Assembly: GCA_039881145.1 (NCBI GenBank)
Contig: JAYKKI010000008.1
Coordinates: 33,986,501 to 34,050,500, forward strand
Source of the DNA: Druceiella hillmani
Taxonomy: Eukaryota > Arthropoda > Insecta > Lepidoptera > Hepialidae
Direction: 5' to 3'
DNA length: 64,000 nt
The notes beneath the pieces are model-generated. The model saw only the letters and a program-made list of their open reading frames with translations, searched no databases and had not been told where the DNA came from. Positions 20,702-33,400 of the stretch are shown in pieces. A program made the position numbers and the translations under genes. Numbering within the stretch: position 1 is the first letter of the stretch; the number at the start of each line of letters is the position of its first letter.

Positions 20702-21104
20702 TTCGTATACGTTATTTTCAATCAGTTTAAACTACAGAAATCTTGTTTATTTTGAAAACTCGAATTATGGACGTATGTATCTTGAATACAGCTGATTAAA
20801 TGAAAAATGTATTTTAGCTGTTTTAATAAAAACGGACTTTTAATAAAAATTACATTTTTAACTTAAAGGTTACGCGCGTGCGTTTTTTTTAAATTTTATT
20901 ACGAAAAATGTTTGACTAATTTCATAGTTTTAGAATTATAATTTAAAAAAAAGTATGAAAAGTATAAAAATCTTAATTTTTTTTAAAAGAAAAATAAGTT
21001 TTATGTCACAGTTTTATATCACACATGAAGCAATGCATGCACAGAGGCGCATAGGTAATATCCAGTCATTTTAGATTAAAATAATAAAATGACGTAAAGA
21101 ATTA
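20702..21104. other. AT-rich DNA, nothing recognised
   Basis: No coding sequence, repeat or structural element seen. Confidence 0.4.
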
Positions 21105-21480
21105 TGGATCGATTATCTGCCTGTCGTCCGTTTGGCAACGAAAATGCACTTAAGTGGCTTATTAGGATGCATAAGTGTGGCTCCAGCTGCCGTCACAAAT
21201 AGACGTCAGCGCATAAAACAGGTACTTTTAAATTTTAGCACATAAGGCGAATGAGGAGTTATAAAATTATTTTAATATCATTCCTTTCTACGTACCGGCA
21301 CATGTGTTTAGGGAATTTAACAAGATATTGAGCTACATTAAATTTCATAAAATGCGATCAAGAAATTTCATGATGAAGAAATTTTTGTTTTCGGTCCACA
21401 ATAATGTGGTTATAATAGTAGAGATTGTTAAGGCTGAATTGTTCTCGATAATAGTGATAATGCTTCGTATGATAGTTATT
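21105..21480 (+). repeat. block A, copy 2 with right extension
   Basis: Landmarks are 'gaaaatgcacttaagtgg', 'ggatgcataagtgtggctcc', 'agctgccgtcacaaatagac', 'ataaaattattttaatatca', then the right half 'ttgagctacattaaatttca', 'ggtccacaataatgtggtta' and 'aaggctgaattg'. The right half also occurs at 28150-28260 and 48140-48290. The 72-codon frame at 21304-21522 lies in it but is not kept in the other copies. Confidence 0.7.
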
Positions 21481-21589
21481 CAACCCATTCTTACAAAAAG
21501 ATTAAACTTTTTTATTTACTAATGTAAGTCGCACTTACAAAATTTAAATTTTTGGAGAGTATATAATTGTTTTTCTATTTAGTAAACCT

Positions 21590-23050
21590 GCCATATAAAA
21601 AAAGCGCAAGTTGGAATTTCCTCCGGACCAGAAATTTGTCCCCGTCTTCATTTGTTACAAAGATCGGTCGATTTCGATCTTTTCCAATGTAAAATTAGTC
21701 GTGTTTTTCTATTAGTATGACAGTTGCAAAATTGCCCAGCATAAATATGAAATTAGTAGGATAGTGACTGTACTGTATTTATCAGTCACCACTATTCCAG
21801 GACTGACTCTTCCGTCACATGAACACGATAAAATGGTCATCTGAAGAACCGTATTATACAATCACAGTGATCTGTAGACTAAAAGTTAATTATTTGATAC
21901 AAAAAACAGTCATCGTTAAATAGTTAGCACCGTAATAATTTTAACATATTTCTTACTTAATTTTGAATGTTCGAATTTATGTTATCTGTGTTTCCATAAT
22001 GATTAATATTTCTGAAACCGACTAAAGTTGTTGCGAATATTTTGGGTTGACGTATATATGCACCAAAATACGTTTAATGTGCTTATAACCTTAGAAGACC
22101 ATAAATGTCGTAACATACCTTCTTATTGTATATATTCCGTAGTCGAAGGTTAGAGCACGGAACCATTACAATTTTTTAATATCCGTCTGTCCATCTATCC
22201 GTCTGTATTACAACATTATTACTCTTTCAAAATAAATCTGATCGTAATTGACTTTTATAGAACCGTGCAAATTAATTATCTCAACACATAAAGATAAAAC
22301 TGTTATTGTTTTTTATGGCCTTCCCCTTAGTGATGTACTATGACGTTACAACTTTAAAATAAGTTCATGCATTAAGAAGAAAAAATTAAAGAATTATGAA
22401 TAGCATTAATTATTTTTATATTTCGTATATAAGTGGAAAGAATTGGTCTCATTTAATTTTTTTCCGCTTGTTAACTGATGATCATAAAATAAAAAATCAA
22501 GTTATGAAATTAAAATTGCTATAAAATTTCAGCCCTGAAAAATTATAAATTCCCTTTCACTTTTTAATTTCCATAATGTTTGTGACAAATATGGAAAGTA
22601 AATAAACGTAACCCTATAGTAAATATTGTACTAAGTATCCAAGCTAATTAACCTGTGGGTATTCATCAATCCGCTGACATTATTTATAATACAATTAAAA
22701 TAGAATAAAACAAACATGAAACATAGTGTTACACAGTAAGTTTTTCTCGTTAAGACTTAACATTTTTACAATCGAAACAGTAATAATGGTGATCGGAAGT
22801 TGATTAAAGTCAGTCTGTTGTAAGCGCCATAGCCTAAATCTGAAAACATAATTTTCTTTTATTATATGTGTGACTAAATTTCTGGTAAAAGTATTATAGT
22901 GGACTATTTTTTCATGGCATTATTATGTGCCATCTAGCAAGTGTTGGAAATATTTACATCAAAAGTGAGAATAGTTTTTATTATCCTCATGACTTTTACT
23001 TTTTTATATAAACTGAGAGAATTTTCAGCACGTTTTAGTGACTTTGTATC
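21590..23050 (+). repeat. block D, copy 3
   Basis: Diverged copy of 6190-7640 (landmarks given there). It contains an intact equivalent of the site where the LINE at 945-1245 entered copy 1: 22919-22945 reads attattatgtgccatctagc without interruption. No gene is supported. Confidence 0.75.
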
Positions 23051-23429
23051 TCGATTATTATACAAAAAATTTGATATTGTATAAAAGTGTTTGATATTGA
23101 GCAAAAGATACGGCTGCGATTTTCAGTGGACAGATTTCATGGTTCAGTTAGAGTTCGAGTTACACTCTTGTATTGGCTTAGTGACGCTTATTTAGATATT
23201 TGATACAGTATTTTATATACTCAGTACAAATTGGCTAATATTTCTTCAACAATACGTATTGATGGAGGTGTGAAATTACAACTCGAGTGTTTAATTAGCG
23301 GGCCGATGTTTTATATCCACTCAACTATAGATTTTCTTCATTCGAAATAGTTAATCTCAATATGACTTCGAGTCCTACACAAAAACATCTATATAATGCA
23401 GGGACATATGATACTACTGATACTCAAAG
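23051..23429. other. AT-rich DNA, nothing recognised
   Basis: No feature supported. The start of the 72-codon frame at 23362-23580 lies here and runs into block A; it has no resemblance to a family. Confidence 0.4.
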
Positions 23430-23600
23430 ATGGGAAGAATCGCAAACCGATTACTTGTTTGTCGTCTATTTTGCACTAAAAATGCACTTCAATGGACCAT
23501 TGAAATGCAAAAATAAGTCTCCAGGTGCCATTGAGAACAGACATCAATGCATTAAGCAAATATTCTTTTGTTGTGAATGATGAGTTTAAAATTATTTTTA
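23430..23600 (+). repeat. block A, copy 3
   Basis: Shares 'ctaaaaatgcactt', 'ggaccattgaaatgcaaaaa', 'ctccaggtgccattgagaac' and 'gtgaatgatgagttta' with the other A copies. The right half is missing. Confidence 0.6.
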
Positions 23601-23749
23601 TAAATTTGAAATGATTTCAATAAATTCGCTAAAACCTGCTCACAGCACTTTAATAGCATACGTTGGAAGTTTCATATTACTGTAAATGGTTAAGCAATTG
23701 TATTACTGTAAATGATTAATTTTGCATCACCATGAGTTGTAGTCACGAT

Positions 23750-24200
23750 ATAAATTCATATGAAAACTGTAAAATAAACTAACATAAAAATGGTTTCGTT
23801 GTGTATGTGTGTTTTATTTCGGTTTATATAGAGTAGATATACAGACAATATATCGTTAAAGCTTATATTGAGGATTCAGTCTCTAAACCATGAGCATAGA
23901 TATTTTGGTTCTTCAAAACATAACTTCTTGAAATTTCCCACCAGAAGACGTTGTTGTACAAGAAAATATAGGTCGTGGTTAATAATTTAATTGAAGTAGA
24001 TATAATACTACATTACGTAGTTTCATTTAGTTGTGAATAAAAATTAAGAAATCATTTCTTGTTAAAGATTATTCGAAAGGAATATGCCTTATCCTTAAAT
24101 TCTTTTAGGGATAATGCGACAATAATTTTTTGCAACCTTTACATTCATATGAAACAAATTTGATAGCGGTCATTTTTGAAATATTTATTAATGTGAACTT
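23750..24200 (+). repeat. block between D and B, copy at 23.8 kb
   Basis: Matches 8500-8830 on both sides of an insertion at about 23938-24050. Left landmarks are 'gtgtatgtgtgttttatttc' and 'gaggattcagtctctaaacc'; right landmarks are 'cttttagggataatgcgaca' and 'ttaatgtgaactta'. Confidence 0.65.
23938..24050 (-). repeat. LINE 3' tail insertion
   Basis: Contains 'cccaccagaagacgttgttg', 'aatataggtcgtggttaata' and 'actacattacgtagtttcat', the same tail as at 5165, 29325 and 36477. It interrupts a repeat block whose other copy at 8.66-8.70 kb is continuous, which indicates insertion of a short, severely 5'-truncated LINE end. Confidence 0.7.
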
Positions 24201-24239
24201 ATTTAAGGAAATGACGTGTTAGAATTACTCGAAGAAAAC

Positions 24240-24885
24240 TCAAGTGCCTTTTTTATTCCAAAAGCGTTTCCTCAATTTTCATAATTATTGTCTGCTATAA
24301 AGAGTATATTTTTCTGTATTTTTGCATTGAGCCATAGATTATATTGCGTATTTACATCAGTAATTATTTTTTCTTTGGTTCTTTAAATACGTGTAAGATG
24401 AAAATATATAATAGTAATTTCCGTTGGAAGCTATAACACAAATCAATTTTATATTTAGAAGGTTTTCCACAGTAAACACATTAGATACACTTTTGCATAG
24501 GAAATATATAAGAAACCATGTAATAAAAAAAAATTAATAGGCGATAATGATATCGATGAAAAGAAACAATTATGCGATAAAATTCACGCTTTATAAGAAG
24601 TAAAAAAAATATCGGGAGATTATACAAAACTTTAATTTTAGGTGCCAGGGATGGGTTATATGGTTGCAGCACTGTAATAACTTTGTTTAAATTGCTTCAA
24701 TGGAACAGCTTGATAAATAGGTACATAAATAAATGTGTTAAAGAAAATCGGAGCTCTTATTAGCATAATAAAAATTTTATTTCTACGAAAGTTGTTCTTT
24801 TGAGTTCTGATAAAAATTAAAAAGTGACTTCTTTGCTTTTCGGGAGAGGTAATATTTGTTAAACACCATGACGTGATTAAATCAG
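24240..24885 (+). repeat. block E, copy 2
   Basis: Diverged copy of 15390-16080 (landmarks given there). Includes the reverse-strand hydrophobic frame 24672-24481, which I do not call as a gene. Confidence 0.65.
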
Positions 24886-24889
24886 AAGG

Positions 24890-25170
24890 AACTTAAGTAA
24901 TTTTTGAAACACTTCTAGTGTGTAAAATACAGAGATATTGGTACTTCTGCAAACATTGTGGTAGCATCGCACCGTAACCGTCTATGTTGCCTTTAGTGGG
25001 ATATGTGGCTCAATAACGGGTTATCATGGTATGAAAAGGGTATTTTTGTTCCTTTTTGAGTATAAAATTCGACTCGAAATATACTACTTTGAAATAATAA
25101 TACAGACAGGAAATAATAATGACAGAACTCTATTGTGCCACTGAACTGAGAAATTGAAAATTATCTTGAT
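24890..25170 (+). repeat. block B, copy 3 (shortened)
   Basis: Right half of block B: 'tctgcaaacattgtggtagc', 'gcaccgtaaccgtctatgtt', 'caataacgggttatcat' and 'acagacaggaaataataatg'. The left third, including the 'ttactg..aaacg' unit, is missing. It follows block E directly. Confidence 0.65.
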
Positions 25171-25598
25171 TCCATCGATTTTAAAAATTTTTTACTCATA
25201 AAAGGGTAAAAGCTTATGTTTTGGTATAGAGTACGTTTGTGAATATTAGCAAAAAAAGAATAAGTCCATTCGGTCATTTTTTTGCTATCCACACAAACGA
25301 AGTCGTAAGCAAAAAACTAATTTAAAATAAATTCGTAAGAAAAATTTTGTAAGTTAGACCCAGAAGTAAAATCACTGAAAAAATATCCAAGGAAATTTCT
25401 GTTTATATTTATAATAATAAATTCTAAGTTATCTTTCCAATCTCGGACCAAAGAGAGAAATAAGGACTGTTGAAATAATATAATGAGGTTCATTATTGTT
25501 TAGATTAGAATTAAAAATGTTATGGTAGTGTAACAAAATTACTTGGTGTATAAGACAACCTCTACTCCTAATAAGTTGAGCGGATTATTTAAAGAAAC

Positions 25599-25599
<1 letters not shown>
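25171..25599. other. AT-rich DNA, nothing recognised
   Basis: No coding or structural feature seen. Confidence 0.4.
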
Positions 25600-25644
<45 letters not shown>

Positions 25645-25680
25645 GTATATATATATATATATACATATATTTTTTTTTTT
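25600..25680. repeat. (TA)n followed by poly-T
   Basis: TA run with two TGTA interruptions, then about ten T. The 62-codon frame across it is a repeat artefact. Confidence 0.95.
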
Positions 25681-26519
25681 ATAGTTAAAGTTTGTATTAA
25701 TATTGTGTCGATTTCCATATACCTTAACTAAAATTTAATTTGTGACCAAAAGTAAATATGGGGACTTCGGTTTGTTAAATAGAGTTGTTGGTTTATAAGC
25801 TCAGAGAATTCTATTAAGTTATATAAACGTTAATAAGACTCTGTTATTTATTGAAAACAGACAAAATATATTTCATAATAAATAGCAATATTCCTAGTAA
25901 TGTGTTCCAAACATGTGCAAAGGGCATATAATTTTTTACCTATATTCAATCTCAGCAAACAATACGGAAAAGCGCACGAATAATTTGGCTGTAATTTATA
26001 TGCTTAATGCGGATGATGGACTTTAGGATGTAATTAGAAATACTAGGACTAGAAAACTCTCGTGTCAGATTAAAAACTGAAAAACACATTTACGTCAATT
26101 TTCACCTAATAGTGATAATGAGGTTAGTTAATATGTTCTCGTATTTAATCTCCTTTAATAGAAAATAATCTATTTAACAGGGCTCGAAATGTTTTGATTA
26201 TTATATTTACAGCCGAATATCAAATAGAAAGTGACATGACACACATATTCACTCTAACACATAAGTATTTTTTGGTGGATTCAATATTTATCACAGATTC
26301 GGTTTTAAAGGATAAGATGTTGAAAGTAGACAAGTTCTTAAAGTGTGACAAGGATTAATTTGCAAAAAAAACGAAAATTTCCTGCATGAGCTCAACATTA
26401 ATTAAAAAAATTTGATAAATTTGGATAAAAGTTGAAAACAACATCTTTCTTAAACTGTAGTAAGCTAATTTCCATGCACAAAAGAATAAAATTTGCCAGG
26501 AATGTAAAATAATTAAATT
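25681..26519. other. AT-rich DNA, left flank of block C
   Basis: No gene seen. Parts of 26020-26520 resemble 11260-11760 and 43020-43500, including 'gtgataatgaggttagtta' against 'gtgataatgaggtttgctt'. Confidence 0.4.
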
Positions 26520-27010
26520 CAGTCTTCAAACCTATAATTACAAAAAAAATAATTTTTTCGAGAAAAGAATTTATCTAATTCTTACTTCAAAAGCCACTAT
26601 AACTTCATTTAATAAATTTTTATTCGGAAAACTCGTTAAAAGAATAGAAAATTTTACACATTTAGATATCAATGAATGTGCAGATCTCAAAAATACGAGA
26701 AGACCATAAAACAATGTCCAATTTCTTTGATACTTTGGATTTAACTATTAAAATTATCAAATATAAAATCCAGTTATCAGGAGGGGCTTGATGTGAGAGT
26801 GAAATGTCATTGACGCCTTCGCTGTTGCAACTTTCCATTTTTAATGTTGCAAATTTCCATTTTTAATGTCTCAATTTTTAATGTCTGAATTTCAGCTCTC
26901 GGGATTATTTTAAGAGGAGAGGCTGTCTAATAGGTTTTTTGTGAGTTTTTGCTAAATGTATTCAATTGAAATATTGAGTATCATACTAATGATAAATAAT
27001 ATAGGATAAC
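26520..27010 (+). repeat. block C, copy 3
   Basis: Landmarks are 'aactcgttaaaag', 'acacatttagatatcaatga', 'accataaaacaatgtccaat', 'atttccatttttaatg' (triplicated locally at 26828-26885) and 'gtttttgctaaatgtattc'. No coding sequence. Confidence 0.7.
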
Positions 27011-27256
27011 ATGATATCAACATACTCCCATTTAGAATATGATTTATTTTTCTACTTATTTGAACCTATTCTCAATTTTGATGATTTACGAAATATTCAG
27101 TACAGCAAATGTGGGAAAAGCGTTGGAGTTTTTACTTTATCGATTTAATAGTCTTTAAAGAAGGGCAAATAAAATGGACCCTTAAATTTTTTTGTTTTCC
27201 GTTCACAAATATTTGTTATTAAATTTGAAGTCTGAAATATTCTGTAAATTTTGGTT

Positions 27257-27261
<5 letters not shown>

Positions 27262-27307
<46 letters not shown>
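27262..27307. repeat. (TA)n microsatellite
   Basis: TA run after block C, as at 4172 and 13241. Confidence 0.97.
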
Positions 27308-27310
<3 letters not shown>

Positions 27311-27929
27311 CTGTGAAATTCGTAACGCCATATACTCTCGATAGAAAGCTAAAGACACCTTATGTGTTGAAATCATTTTAGTAGTTTAGTTTGTATCAGG
27401 GAACTAAAACTTACTCTCAGGCATACATACATACGTAGCCTGTGAAATTCATCCTCCTCCTTTGAGTTATTACAAAGAAACAAAAAACCTTACTTGCTTT
27501 TCTTGGAAGGCGATATACGTTTTACATTATAAATAAAATTAAATACCATGTAAAGATGAGGAATTGAAGCATTTCATTTGAAGAAATTAAAATAATTTTT
27601 TGTTCATGTATTACAAGATTTATTAACAAGAAATGCTTCTTTTTAACTTTCATGGTTAACACATACTATAATTTATTTTTGTTTAATGTGTTGCTTTTGA
27701 GTCTGTACATCTATTTGTTAGTTTAATTAGTAAAAATAAAACCCTATTAAATTATAATCGTTTTTTCTGTAAGATATCTTTGTGAATATTTTTCTATGCT
27801 TAAGTAGCAGACCCCTATTATTCAATATGGCGACACAATATCTGTATGAACGATTTTGCACATAGATATGCATAGATAATCTAAGTGCATTTATTTTATG
27901 CTAAAAATGAAATATGATGAAAGTGATTG
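27308..27929. other. AT-rich DNA with a short E-like piece
   Basis: 27495-27600 ('cttgcttttcttggaaggcg', 'aaataccatgt') resembles the end of block E at 16000-16080 and 24835-24900, and also 39770-39850 and 44690-44760. A 'agcctgtgaaattc' motif occurs twice, near 27308 and 27437. Nothing coding. Confidence 0.45.
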
Positions 27930-28260
27930 TAGACTAGCTAGCTACCCAGGCGGAGTTTTGCAATGAAAATGCACTAAAACGTCTCATTACAATGCATAAC
28001 TATGGCATCACTTGCCGCCATAAATATACGCCAGATAAGAGTTTCTTTTAAACATCCATATGTGAAGACGAATGATGGGTTATAAAATGATTTCTTGCGC
28101 ATACTTCGTAGTTTCATTTGTGTTTTACGGCTTGTACGAGATAGTCAGTTTTTTGTGATATATTAAATTTTGAAGCTGTAGACTTCGTTTTGACCCATAA
28201 TAATATCATTATGGTACTGAAGATCATCGAGGTTGAGTTGCAATTTTAATGACAAAAATT
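27930..28260 (+). repeat. block A, copy 4 with right extension
   Basis: Contains 'gcaatgaaaatgcac', 'tctcattacaatgcataact', 'cacttgccgccataaatata', 'gatgggttataaaatgattt' and the right half 'cgttttgacccataataata' and 'gaggttgagttgcaa', matching 21105-21480 and 46450-48300. Confidence 0.7.
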
Positions 28261-29324
28261 TTTTATACATAAATTACATAACTCTTTCTTAATTAACAGT
28301 AAAATTGTCTTTTATTAATACGTAAACGTTAAGTTCTGATTAGAAAATGTTTTCTCTTTTCATTTATTACAAAAACTTACTAAAAGCTTATGTTGTTTTC
28401 TGTAGTTTGTAATATAATTAATTTTTGTGGTTTTCTGTTTGTATCACATTTTCAAAATTACCCAATAGGTATCTGAAAGTGATCATTAGGTATTCATATT
28501 CGGCAAGTTAGTTATGAAAGAAATGCTGCCCAATATTTTTCTTTAGAATTAACCCTTTCTCAAATCGTCTGCATATATTTTAATAGTAAACACTCAAAAA
28601 ATATATAGATCTTCTAGAAGGGTCAAATTGAGTTTACGATTTTTTTTTTCGAATCTTGATTCTTGTTTCTGAGATATTATTTGAAGGAATAAATTATAAA
28701 GCTCTCAAATTTGTTGTTTTTGAGTTTTATGTAAGAATGTCCATTAAAAATATACTTCACCCCTCACTCTCCAAAATGAATAGAGTCAACATTGTAAAAA
28801 AAAGAGAATTCTTAGTCATTTTACGATATCTTTACGCCCATGAATGCATAATTAGGCAATATATTTAAAAGGAGAAAAATGTGGTAATACTAACATAAGT
28901 AAATAATAATAAATATTTACACTCGCGCTTCTGTCTTATAAAGTGTCTAAGTGTACATAACCCTCCTATTTCGAACTCTCTTTACACTTAAGTGTTTTAT
29001 TGACATTTAACGGTGTCATCACTTTACGTTGCTTTTCAAGTAATTGTTCTTCAGCTCGTCATAAAGTTCTTAGCATGTCTATTTATGAAGATAACAGTGA
29101 AAGTTGTAGTACTTTATATGTTATTTAAAACATTTAATTTTTTTTTAATACACAAGTAATTTTGTACATAGACAGGGTGACAAATATAATTTAACTTGTC
29201 AATTCTATAGTATCCTCACCCTCGTTTTTTAAAGTGAATGACATGAAAAGAGAATCGCAATACTTCCTCCACATAATTTTTATTCAAAACTAAACGTAAC
29301 CATGTGATGCAGTGTTATATCTAT
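28261..29324. other. AT-rich DNA, fragment of block D
   Basis: 28440-28590 has 'aaaattacccaatag', 'gatcattaggtattcat' and 'attaaccctttc', resembling 6320-6430 and 21720-21840. It follows block A just as block D does at 21.6 kb. The remainder holds nothing I recognise; the 70-codon frame at 28656-28868 has no family resemblance. Confidence 0.4.
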
Positions 29325-29490
29325 TTTATTTAAATTTTTAATTACGACCTTGGTTTCGTTCTATGACAACGTCTTCCAGTGGGCAAGTTGTAAAGATGTT
29401 GTCATGCAGCGAAACCTAGGTCGTGATTAAAAATTCAAATAAAGTAAAAATAATACTACATCACGTAGTTTCATTTAGTTGTGAATAAAA
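29325..29490 (-). repeat. LINE tail, inverted pair (imperfect)
   Basis: 29325-29383 and the reverse complement of 29390-29447 both read '...ttttta atYacgacct.ggtttcg..' and then '.atgacaac.tctt'. It is a diverged version of the perfect palindrome at 36477-36688, with a few mismatches and a small centre. The right side continues into the 'actacatcacgtagtttcat' segment and the coding remnant at 29491. Confidence 0.8.
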
Positions 29491-29724
29491 ATTAGGTGAT
29501 AATGAATTTCTACAAAATAAACGCCAAATATATTCAATTCTCCTCCCACAATCAATGGCCCTCAATACACAAATGATCTTCAAGGCTCTCTCCAATTTGT
29601 GCATATGAAGACTATTAAGAAATTCAATTACAATGAGTAATTCTTTCTTCAATATTAAATATGTTAGGAAGGTTCTGCTTATGTTTCTCATGTGATAAAT
29701 TCTGAAAGAAGTTGAATTAAACAA
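29491..29724 (-). pseudogene. probable LINE C-terminal remnant
   Basis: A reverse-strand frame that runs directly into the LINE tail, as the coding remnant does at 5341-5626. It includes RNISRTFLTYLILKKELLIV, loosely parallel to QRHIATYLSNILKKIPYYLI in the 5.4-kb copy, and both are followed by 'FG(V/.).FVE'- or 'IWRLFCRN'-type text encoded by the same DNA segment 'caaatatattcaa'. This supports the same family. No catalytic motif is present. Placement is by context more than by motif. Confidence 0.5.
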
Positions 29725-29934
29725 AGACGAAATTTTTACTATATTACAGCACAGATATTTCTTGAAACCACAAAATAATCAGTACAACCCAAAAGCAACG
29801 ATGTAAAATTTGGGGCAATTTTTTATTAAATTATTATATGTGGAATTTAATGGTCGAAAAAATCTGTACATTATTCAAATTTTAATCTCTTAGATATGGA
29901 ATTGGAAAAACGTTTAGGTTTAAAAGGAACTTAA

Positions 29935-30420
29935 CATAACTTTTTATTTGAACTCGGTTTTCTTGTTTTTGTCATAATTTTAAACACATCGTGCAGGCAA
30001 AAATTGACCAGTTTAAAAATAAGGTTTGTTTAGTATTTAAAAATGCCTTTTAATTTGTGACTTTATTCTAATACCACATAAAGAAACTGTTCGGAATTTG
30101 ACGGCTATTTTGATTTTTTTTTCAGAAAACACGATTACATAAAAAGAATTTATCCCAAAGGTACCTAAAATGAAATTTATATTTGAACTCAGTTTTAACA
30201 TTTTTAAAAAATGTAAAAAAATGCGGTAAAATTGGCCCAGTTTAAATATATTAACAGTTTTGTCAAATATTCAAAAAATTTGAAGAGCAACTTTAATTTT
30301 GTGAATTTATTATACCATATAATGAAGCCTTTCAAAACTAGATGGTTATTTTGATTTCAACTTTTTTTTTTAGAAAATAAATGGTCTAAAAAGAATGCAA
30401 ATGTAAAATATTGCTCCATA
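29935..30420. repeat. diverged tandem duplication, about 240-bp unit
   Basis: The first unit (from 'tttatttgaactcggtttt') and the second (from 'ttatatttgaactcagtttt', 30176) run in parallel: 'cagtttaaa', 'tttgt.aaatattcaaaa'-like, 'taattttgtgaattta', 'catataatgaagc' or 'cacataaagaaac', 'ggttattttgattt'. Many substitutions and gaps show that the duplication is old. Unit function is unknown. Confidence 0.75.
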
Positions 30421-30435
30421 TTTTACATTTGCATT
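30394..30435. repeat. perfect 18-bp hairpin
   Basis: aatgcaaatgtaaaatat at 30394-30411 is the exact reverse complement of 30418-30435, with a 6-base loop. It closes the second unit of the tandem duplication. Confidence 0.9.
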
Positions 30436-33400
30436 TCTGCCAAAAATGCAATGATTTTACCGTTTTTGCTGAGAATTTACATATCTATAATAATAATAAT
30501 TTATAAATTTGTCCTGATCAATACGAAAATATAGCATTAAATAATGAATTGAAACATGTCTTCAAAAATACAAAGGGCTAAGCAAAATGAATTACCTTTG
30601 TAATACTATAAGCCAAAGTTCAAGGGTCGAAATCGTTTATCACATGTGCACATAATATAAAAAAGTCGTAAATCCATAAAATAACGCACGATAATGTGAA
30701 GCTTTATATAATTTTTAAGAGATCAAACTATTACTACAGTGTAAAACACAAGCAATGTCATTTTTGAGCAAGTGTAGCAGTGACTTGAAATTAGTAAAAG
30801 GAAAGTATTTCGGCAATAATATATGGCTAAGAGGGTGAGTTCAATTATAAGTGAAATGAAATATGTTGAATGGAATTTTCTAAGGAATGCATGTCTCACG
30901 AAAAATCGACCTTTCTTGGTTAAAATTATACAATATGCGAGTAATAAATAATCACAATATCAAATATATATGTGCGAATTTATCTCCATCCGTAATATCA
31001 AATAAAAATAACCAAATTTGTTCTAGAGTCAAGCAAATTGCATATAAAATATTCCTCACTTAGCTGGGCCACTAATTCTGCTAAAGAATCTAAGTCACTT
31101 TTATCAGATTCTCATTTTTTCTTCAACATACCTAAAGTCTTAGGATAATTTAATTTTTTTAAGTTGACAAGAAATAAGCATTGATAGTGTGAGGTTTTGA
31201 CGATGACGAATCAGAAAGTTAGCAATTTTCGGCGAATTATATCTCAGGAACTACAAAAGTTGTATTTACGAAATTATAAATACAAAGCAATTTTTTTACT
31301 TTTAACCTAATACATTAAATATTAACTTGTTAGAGAGGTGATAAAAGTGACTCGAAATGTTTCGTGTATATATTATACGGTACGCTCACGGCCGTAGACA
31401 ATTGCGTACTACACCGTGTTTAGATAATGTTAATTAATATTTACTTTGCATTTGAACGGCCTCGTGGTATAGCGGTTATAATAACTGATTTACATAATTC
31501 CCAAATACATAATTAATACGATGAAATATATGTTAGTACCCGCAAAAGACATAATTTATAAACTTTAAAGAATATCGTTCATAAAATAATTTTTTAATTA
31601 ATAAAAAAAATGAAATTTCATGGCGCGGTGTTAATTTTGTCTTCGTTAGTCTCCCCTGGTTGTATTTTCATATAATAAAGGGACGTTCACCTGTCTAAGA
31701 AACTATTCCTGATCGTCGTCTCAAATTACTTTATTGTTTTTTTCACATTTTCCTTCTTGCTACTCTCTGTAGCTGGAGATTTCACACGTTTTCAGCGAGC
31801 ATGAAAGTTTTGCGAACTGAAAAAATCTTATTTTTTTTGCGATTGTTTATAGGATCATGAATAGTTTGATAATGAAGATATGGGATAATGTGAGAGTTTT
31901 GTATTTTATTTATGACTTTCAGAAATAATTCACAAAAGTACATAATTTTCATTAAAAGGTATATTTTTCATTTCTGGGTAAACGTGGAAGACAATTCTAA
32001 ACTATTTTGCGATTTTGTATTCCAAATGTTACTGACATATAATGAATATTGCAATGCAAATATTTTGTATTACAAAATGCCGAGAGTCTCTTAAAAACTG
32101 AGTAATAAACTAGAATACTAATTTTTGGGTATTTTCCATCTCAATGATTTGGATTACAATATTTATGAACATTAATATTATTTTTCACTGCGTTCTCTTT
32201 TATAGACCTGTAAGTATGTCGAATATTTCAAAAACTATGAAATTTAGAATTATGGTTACGTTTCTCGTTGAAATTTAAGTAATTTCTGGGTATGCTATTT
32301 TTTCATAATTTTCTTTTATGGGTTTTGTAGATAGAGAGAGAGGGAGACATAATTTTATGGATAATTCTAGTAAATATCTTTAATATATTCGTATCTGCAA
32401 TTGAGGAGAAACTAGTTATTGAATTATTTTAAGTGCTCTTTGTATAAATGCGCGATAAAATAAAATAAAAATAAGTCGAATATTTTATTTTTAGCTTTAA
32501 AATTTTAATACTAATATTCTTGAGTATTAATTATGGAAATAAATGTAGATTAATATGTTTTATAACTATGTAATTTTCATTTTGAAACGGTTTATGAGAA
32601 ATCCGGCTGTGAAGGTTGACAGGTAGACGTATACAAGATTTAATTTTTAAAGTTTCCTTTCTTTTTTAGCTCGAAACGATAAAAATATATTTATTCAAAA
32701 ATCAATGCTATAGGCATAAAGAAAAACAATTATGACTTCAATTATTTAATTGTTATTAATTATTTTCGGTTTCTATATGAATTCGAAAACCACAGAATTT
32801 AAATACTGTAACATATATTTAATAGAAAAGTACACAAATATTTATAAAAGTTAAGATCGCCGATAGCATTAACACTATTGCACCTTCTAGTAGTTAAATA
32901 TAGTAAAAATTTGTCCAACGTCTTTTAACATTTTGAAGCACCATAATATATTTTGAAGTACTGAATAAAATACCAAATATTTTTCTGAATTCACGATTTA
33001 AAAGTCTCTCGGGGGAAGAAAATAATAACCAAAAAATTATTTGAAAGACCGACAGGAAACATATTTTTATTTGTTTTAAAAATATTCTTATTTTAGATCT
33101 GTTTTCCTCAAATATATTTGTAGTCAAAATTTAAGCTTATGTCAGAAAATATTTTTAATTTTGTATTTCTTCAATTAAAATATTCAGATTATATTCGATA
33201 ATTTTTCAACTCGTGTAACGTCAGAAATAATGCTGAAAGCTAATTTGCACAGCAGTATGATGTCAGAATAAAATGATTTTACATATATATAATTATAGAT
33301 CCATCAATTCATTAGATTCAGCGCACGCAATATAGGACACTTAGTTCTTCAAGGGTAATATCTAACATTCGACTATCCAGATAAATGAAATTTATAGTAA

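Noticed and set aside
31457..31530. tRNA gene
   Set aside because: Only an A-box-like half; no B-box and no acceptor stem closure.
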